From Fomitopsis serialis (Eukaryota; Basidiomycota; Agaricomycetes; Polyporales; Fomitopsidaceae), in NCBI RefSeq assembly GCF_022376445.1, contig NW_025955478.1, positions 1-25,368 on the forward strand: DNA of 25,368 bases, read 5' to 3'. The notes under the pieces were generated by a model. That model saw only the letters and a program-made list of their open reading frames with translations. It was not told where the DNA came from and made no database searches. Position 1 is the stretch's first letter. Every line of letters begins with the position of its first letter. Shown piece after piece: positions 19,941 through 25,368 of this stretch. The translations under genes and the position numbers were made by a program.

Positions 19941-19992
19941 CCTTATCGGGGCGCGCGGTCAGGCCGTGCGCCCCGATAAGGAAGTCTCCTAG
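19941..19992 (+). mobile_element. GC-rich hairpin followed by CTAG, Helitron 3' end candidate
   Basis: Perfect 14-bp arms CCTTATCGGGGCGC (19941-19954) and GCGCCCCGATAAGG (19968-19981). The stem can extend inward by one G.T and CGG/CCG to a 5-nt loop. CTAG follows at 19989-19992. Helitrons end in CTRR about 10-12 nt after a short GC-rich hairpin, which this matches. The next base is C, whereas Helitrons usually insert before T, and no 5' TC end was identified. It could instead be a MITE-like hairpin or an RNA terminator structure. Confidence 0.35.
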
Positions 19993-20540
19993 CTCGGAAC
20001 GCCCCGAAGGCAAAGCGGGCGCAGAGGTTGGGTGGACGGGAACAGGTAAGAGAAGAGCACTCACCTTTGTAAACACTACTTGACGTCGCTCAAACAGGTT
20101 CACAAGCCGTAGCACAGCAATTTACTGGAATCAAGCAGATCTTATTAACGTAACCAGACGGACCGACAAACTGAACAACTTACTGGGTAGGTATAGTGAG
20201 AGAGCACCAGTAAGAGTATGTGTGTTGCGTGCAAAGTGCGTGAGCCGCTCGAGAAGCGCGCTGGACAGCCAGATCCGCGGGAGCCATCAATCTCGCGCTG
20301 TCAGTGCGGACTTGCCGCCAAGGCAGGGAAGTCCCGCGACAACGTAACGTAACGGTGCGCAGGGTCGGCGCGCAGGGTCGGTGGCCATGAAGCGTCGTGT
20401 CCTGCAGTAACCTTCTGAGTCATTTCCTGAGAGACACCGACTTTGAAGAATTTTGCTGTGGCTTCAGTGTCGTTCGGTGAGTTTTTGAAGCTTGTCTGGC
20501 TGAGAATCACGTACTGAAAGACCGTAGAGACTCATAAGAC
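19993..20540. other. Region between divergent genes, with one possible exon
   Basis: The minus strand at about 20115-20066 reads LRLVNLFERRQVVFTK before a clean GTGAGT donor, so it may be a stray 5' exon of the gene at 17240-19895, but no in-frame link was found. TAACG-type short repeats occur at 20341-20354. The region should contain the promoter of the transposase gene, without a motif I can name. Confidence 0.4.
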
Positions 20541-23500
20541 ATGGTAAAGCGATCAAGACACTTGTACGCCGTGCTGGCAGAGACATGCGACGCATGCGGC
20601 GGTGGGTTCAACACCGTGCAAGGGCTAATGGCTCACCAATCTACGAGCCGGGAATGCGCCTGGTATAAGAAGGGAAAACTGAGGGAGTGTCTTCAGGAAA
20701 CGGACATAATGGACTCCTCAGATGAGGAGGCTGAGGCTGGCGACGCCGTGAACAGGTGAGATTCCATAATTCTGGCAGCACTTCATTATAATTTCTGACG
20801 ATACGTACAGAGATGCAGATGCGGATAGCAGTGAAGAGTCCGAGGAAGAGGATGAGCGAGACCAAAGTACCAATTCATTCCGTTACCTGATCCCAGCCAG
20901 CCTGTAGCATCGACATCGTCAGCACCGGCGCCCGCTCGACGTACCGCCCTTTCGCTTGACGAAGACGACGACGAAAGGGTAGAGGATATCGATAGGAGTG
21001 CTGGAAAGGTTATAGGGACTGCAGAAACAATAAGAGAGTCGTGGAGAGAGCATTTCAATAGCTTGGGAGGGCAGGGACACAGTGAGTTTCGACTTATTCT
21101 GCACCGTGCTAACCTGACAAATCAATATTAGGCGATGAAGATGTACTAGCATGGGTCAACGCAGTGTGGGCCCCGTTCGAGTCCGAGATGGACTGGCAGA
21201 TCGCGAAGTGGTTCGTCAAGGAAGGGATCGGGCAGGGCGCGGTAGACCGCTTTCTACGAATACCAGAAGTAAGTGCAGTTCCATCGGGTTGGTTAGATAA
21301 ATGAATTAAATAACAGGTGCAAGAGAGGCTCGGACTCACATATCACAACAACCGAGCCTTGCTTCAGAAGGTCGACTCCATCCCTGAGAGGTCGTCCTGG
21401 AAGGAATGCTGGCTGACCTTCAAGGATCGTCCGGGCGAACGCCATTTGGTGCAATACCGCGACATCATCGAGGCAATCAAGGCTTTGTTAGGAAACCCGG
21501 CTCATGCGAATCGAATCGTGTATCGACCTAGCCGTATCTTCTCAAACTCTGCGCGCACTAACCGGATTTACACGGAGATGTGGACCGGTCAATGGTGGCA
21601 CGCAATCCAGGTAAGCACTACCAACACATAAATCCTACGGGGTGCTGAAGAAGATTCTAGAGTATCTTACCGGCAGGCGCTGCGGTCGCGCCAGTCATTA
21701 TCTCGACTGACAAGACACAACTCACACAGTTCTCTGGGAACAAATCCGCCTACCCTGTTTACATGACCCTGGGCAACATCCCCAAGGAGCTTCGTCGTAA
21801 GCCTTCCGAACATGCCTGCATACTCATCAGGTACCTTTCCGTGGATAAGGTCGACTCCGCCGGCATCACCGAGAACAAGCGGAGAGCGTTGGTCCAACAG
21901 CTCTTCCACGCTTCGGTGCGCACCATCCTCCAGCCTCTCGTGACGCAGGCAAGGAGGGAATTGACGTGACGGGTGGCGACGGAAATGTGCGCAGGGTTCA
22001 TCCGATCCTGGCGTCTTACGTCGCGGACTACCCGGAGCAGTGCTTGGTCAGTTGTACCAAGTACGGGACTTGCCCCATCTGCCAGTGCCCGGAGAGCGGC
22101 CTTGGGGAGCGTCTGCGAAGACGCCTCGCGCCCAGCTCTGGACCCTGGACGTGCTACGGAAAGCTCGTCAGCAAGGCGAGAGAGGCTCCACAGCCTTCTC
22201 CAAGTCTTGCAAGGAGTACAACGTCTCTGGTTACTGCGTCAAACCTTTCTGGAGGGACCTACCATACACCGACATCCACTCCTGCATCACGCCTGACGTC
22301 CTTCACCAGCTCTATCAAGGCGTATTCAAGCATATAGTGGAGTGGTCCACCGAACTCATCGGAGAGAAGGAACTCGACCGTCGCATCCGCTGCCTCCCTC
22401 CGGCGTACGGCACCCGTCATTTCAAGACCGGGATATCCGCCCTCTCTCAGGTTTCCGGTAGCGAGCGGAAGGACATCGCACGCATTCTCCTCGGATGCCT
22501 CGTTGGCCGTATACCCAGGGCTGCAATGCTCACCTTCCGTTCGCTGCTCGATTTCATATACCTTTCCCAGTATCCCACTCACGACGAGTCTACCCTCGGA
22601 TACATGGAAGACGCCCTCAAAATGTTCCACGACAACAAGCATATACTGGAGGAACTCGGCGTTCGGGAGCACCTGAACATACCGAAAGTCCATTCCCTTC
22701 TACACTACGTAGATTCTATCCGCAGGCTCGGCACGACCGACAACTTCAACACCGAGATGTTTGAGTGGTTGCACATTGATTGTGCGAAGAAGGCGTGGAG
22801 AGCCTCGAACCACCGCAACGCTCGCCCGCAGATGATCAAGTGGCTCGACAGGAGGGAGAAGGTTTCTATGTACGACACCCTTCGCGGCAGACTTAGTACG
22901 GACCAGTCTGCAGACCCGCAAGCAGTGTCTGCCTCGGAGAGTACTACTGGCACCACAAACTCTGAAGACGACAGTACGCACCTCCCTCGCAGCAGCAAAA
23001 CACGCGTCAAATTAGCCAAACATCCGTCGTTAGCTCGACAATCCTTACCTTCCATCGAGGAACGACACGCGGCACCGGGCTTCACCGACGCCGTCTCGCA
23101 GTACGTCTATACTATGAAACTACAGCGCAGACTCCGCCCTAGAGAGCAGGACCGGGCGAACCGTCACCTACCATTCGGCCGAGTGGACGTCTTCCACGGG
23201 TTCAAGTTCAACAACATTCCACTCAACGACAACGCCGAAGAGAAGGATGGCGTCAAGGCCAGGCCTTCTTCAGCAGACAAGCCAGCAAGATTCGATACTG
23301 TTGTCGTATTGCGCGGCGACGAGGCTGAAGCCACAGGATTACAAGGTAGGACTCACTAGTATTCTGACCGCCGTAGAACCCTAACTAACAGTTGTACAAT
23401 ACAGGGACTCGCGTCGGAAGACTGAGAGTTATTTTTCAGCTTCCCAAAACCATACGCGATCCTACCACAAACCTGGATATGGAAGCACCGGAGGAGTGGG

Positions 23501-23811
23501 CCCAGGAGGGGCCTTTAGCCTACGTGGAGTGGTACGGGAAGCTGGGTTCAACGGCAAACCCAGTACACATGATGTACGACGTGAACAAGCTTCCTCTGCC
23601 ATCCAACGGCAAACCACAAGGAGACGTCGTACCCTTGAGTTCCATTCGCCAATCGTGCCAGTTAATTCCCCGCTTCCCCAGCCCATCGTCATCGGATTCC
23701 CTCGAGCGTTCAGTTCCTGATGACTGGAAATCAGACACGGTTCTTGACTGCGCCTCAAAATTCGTATTGAACAACTGGTCTAGTAAGTATGCTTACCAGA
23801 CTATATGGTGA
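20541..23811 (+). pseudogene. Plavaka-type (CACTA-like) transposase, frameshifted
   Basis: Exons are 20541-20755, 20811-20876, 20923-21081, 21132-21268, 21317-21610, 21661-23345 and 23405-23811. The N-terminus has a CCHC finger (C16, C19, H32, C39) followed by an acidic stretch. The core shows hallmark Plavaka blocks: WWHAIQ, LPAGAAVAPVIISTDKTQL (with the Asp expected as first catalytic acid), [56 protein letters not shown], and a C-terminal AYVEWYGK...CQLIPRF region. Two frame changes break it. The first lies at about 21945-21958, where the starting frame hits TGA at 21967-21969. The second lies at about 22098-22125. Each looks like a single-base indel, so the copy is probably dead or the sequence has errors. 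The rest, to the stop at 23809-23811, is intact. Only a 9-bp possible terminal repeat was seen. Confidence 0.85.
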
Positions 23812-24134
23812 TACGGTTTCTGTGGAAAGGAAATACGAGGCGGCACAGCAACGTAGTTTATTGAACGAACTACTTGGAAATAATACATACGCGGCGCGAG
23901 CCCGAACTAGTGTGGTTGTACAACGATGCGCGGGCACAAGAAGGCGGACGGGTGGTAAAAGTTGACTGACGGCCCACTGACAGTGACAGGTGAGGTCATG
24001 CATGCGATCGAGATCTAGATCTGACCGCTCAACTCGACCGGAGGAGTGCCGCATCCTCTGTCTCCTGCACACATCGACGTGAACCTCTGACACCGGTGCG
24101 TCACCATTTTCTTCTATGCTTCTGGGCTTTCTAC
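23812..24134. other. Intergenic, transposase 3' flank
   Basis: No ORF with coding character is visible. It includes CACTGACAG (23975-23983), which is the reverse complement of a site left of the transposase. The 3' part may carry an upstream exon or the promoter of the small gene that follows. Confidence 0.4.
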
Positions 24135-24687
24135 ATGACTTACACTAGATATGCCTGGGCTCACCCCCAGCCTGCTGACGACGACGTTCAGTATGTTGGC
24201 TTCTTCCGCGCCGACGTCAATAAGAGCAAGGTGCATAGCACCAAGCTCGAAGAAGACGGTCTAGTATATTGCGGATACAAGAACACGATGGATTTTTCAC
24301 ACTTCCCTCCTCCCCCCATCCAGCGACGTGCCGCATGTCGCGTCGTCATTGAGGTGCCGTCGGACAGCGAAGACGATGAGGCGCGTAGTAACGGGGCGTC
24401 CAGTTCGAGCACGGTCACGGTGAGTACTGAGTATTCGCAAAGGACCATCTTCTAACACCTTACAGCCTACCGTCGCAAAACGCGCCGCTCCGGCAGACGA
24501 CCCTGTCCCTCGTACCAGCAAGCGGTGCAAGAAGGACAAGGAGGACGGTGGGCGGGTGAGCGACGCCCGGAAAGAGAAAGCGAAGCAGAGGGCAGGCAAG
24601 GCGGAGGGCAAAGGGGACAGTGGGCGGCCAGCACGTCCCACTGCAGGGAAGTCGAAAAGTCGCAGGCGGGGAGCGCAGCCTAGGTAG
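24135..24687 (+). CDS. Small charged protein of unknown function
   Basis: Two exons, 24135-24419 and 24466-24687, are joined by a 46-nt GTGAGT...TACAG intron in phase 0, giving 168 aa. The N-terminal half reads like a folded segment (VQYVGFFRADVN, GLVYCGYKNTMDF). It is followed by an acidic patch (VPSDSEDDEARS) and a lysine/arginine-rich tail with RPARP and KSKSRRRG. That tail suggests nuclear location or nucleic acid contact (inference). I do not recognise the family. The frame is open further upstream to about 24096 without an ATG, and an acceptor-like CACTAG lies at 24144-24149 region, so an earlier exon is possible. It lies just downstream of the transposase and may be unrelated to it. 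Confidence 0.5.
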
Positions 24688-25000
24688 AGTGTAGGCAACG
24701 TTGAGTAACCAATCTATTCGTATGCCCTCTCCTTCATGCCCACACACCCTCATCGGTCTGCCCGCTCGCTTGCCCCTCGCTCTGACTCTGCCGCCCTTGC
24801 CTGATGTCCCTCTCGCCCTGTCTGCCCTCTGTCTCGCCGTCATCTCACTCGCCGTCTGTCTCTCTCGCCCTCTCACTCGCCCTCTCGGTCGCCCTTCGGC
24901 TCGGTCGCGTGCCGTCCACATACTTATACTTCCACTAGCACCGGGCACACCGGCGTCCCTGGTACCCACGGTCCCATTGCGCAGTACCACGAACACTCAG
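24688..25000. repeat. C/T-rich low-complexity stretch
   Basis: From about 24765 to 24905 the + strand is pyrimidine-rich with recurring CTCGCC and CTGTCT words. No gene is visible before the acceptor at 24998-25000. The stretch may be intron or promoter of the GT2-like gene to its right. Confidence 0.5.
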
Positions 25001-25368
25001 GTACTATTCCGCCATCAAGCCCTGGCCGAACAAGATCGTGGAGAACGGCCTGCCGATTGAGATGCCGGTGTACAAGGAGTCTCTGGAAACTGTCTTGTGA
25101 GTTCCCATTCGGGCTTATGAGCTGTGCGATTGTTGACCGCGATGCAGACGTATGCCCGGCAAGGTGATGCGTCCATGATACTCGTCAACGACGATGGTCT
25201 CAGGGTGAGTTCCGACGTACGCTTGCTGTGCGGGTCGCTGATGCCTGCGTGACAGTTGCTCTCGGTCGAGGAGCGTGACACACGCATAGCATTCTACGCC
25301 AACCACGGCATTGGCTGGGTCGCGCGGCCGAAGCTTGATGATGCGCCGGACGGGTTCCAGCGTGCGGG
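25001..25368 (+). CDS. Family 2 glycosyltransferase-like protein, partial
   Basis: Recognisable exons are 25001-25096 (YYSAIKPWPNKIVEN, LPIEMPVYKESLETV), 25148-25204 (TYARQGDASMILVNDDGLR) and 25256-25368 (LLSVEERDTRIAFYANHGIG, WVARPK), running off the window. The order MPVYKE, then NDDG, then FYANHGIGWVARPK is what I know from a group of agaricomycete membrane glycosyltransferases of family 2 (GT-A fold, where NDDG sits near the donor-binding acids). The sugar donor and product are unknown. In relatives a linker of about ten residues joins KESL.. to MQTYARQ. Here GCG ATG CAG stands directly before TYARQ at 25139-25147, inside what must be read as intron, so part of the linker exon appears deleted. 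The N-terminal membrane segments are not visible upstream. The gene may be damaged. Confidence 0.6.

Noticed and set aside
20298..23983. CTGTCAGTG at 20298-20306 and CACTGACAG at 23975-23983 as terminal inverted repeats of the Plavaka element
   Set aside because: Only 9 bp match and flanking bases do not extend the pairing; no target duplication was found. It could be chance.
24701..25060. Frame of 119 codons over the C/T-rich stretch
   Set aside because: It is a low-complexity Leu/Pro/Ser translation and runs through the GT2-like exon in the wrong frame.

Overview
The window looks like nuclear DNA of an agaricomycete (mushroom-forming basidiomycete). Genes are cut by many short GT-AG introns of about 45-60 nt. 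The recognisable families are ones expanded in that group: a Plavaka-type (CACTA-like) transposase, TET/JBP-type 2-oxoglutarate/Fe(II) dioxygenases, DUF6532-like nuclear proteins, and a fungal membrane glycosyltransferase of family 2. All family names come from my own reading of motifs; no search was run.

Left part (1 to about 6.8 kb): an intron-free, GC-rich block with a 1731-codon open frame. It is packed with short inverted repeats (perfect stems of 6-10 bp, loops mostly 4-8 nt) every few tens to hundreds of bases. The block is a tandem duplication of about 2.77 kb plus a broken third unit. Equivalent hairpins in different repeats keep pairing while changing sequence in both arms, including changes that alter amino acids in both arms. 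Hairpins also continue past the stop codon, where the frame is broken. The block ends in a purine tract followed by a TGTAACGG boundary that resembles the start of a 3' LTR (about 6577-6779). I infer that the block is the 3' part of a retroelement sitting in an intron of a TET/JBP-like gene, because only the last exon of that gene (6831-7223) remains to its right.

Middle part (6.8-19.9 kb): two copies of the same gene order facing each other. On the + strand, the TET/JBP last exon is followed by an AT-hook/DUF6532-like gene (7421-9836, 10 exons, 648 aa). On the - strand, an apparently complete TET/JBP-like gene (16748-13654, 11 exons, about 840 aa) is followed by a second DUF6532-like gene (13370-10421, 13 exons, 771 aa). 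The two last TET exons are both exactly 393 nt and about 63% identical in protein. Upstream on the - strand lies a third gene (17240 to about 19895) with an acidic SSQD-rich tail and an unresolved 5' end. A GC-rich hairpin followed by CTAG near its 5' side resembles a Helitron 3' end.

Right part (20-25.4 kb): a Plavaka transposase gene with a CCHC finger and seven exons, broken by two apparent frameshifts; a small basic/acidic unknown gene (24135-24687); and the start of a GT2-like gene that runs off the window.

The most unusual item is the hairpin array. The next is the repeated, inverted TET/JBP plus DUF6532-like pair, which may act together in chromatin or DNA modification (inference).
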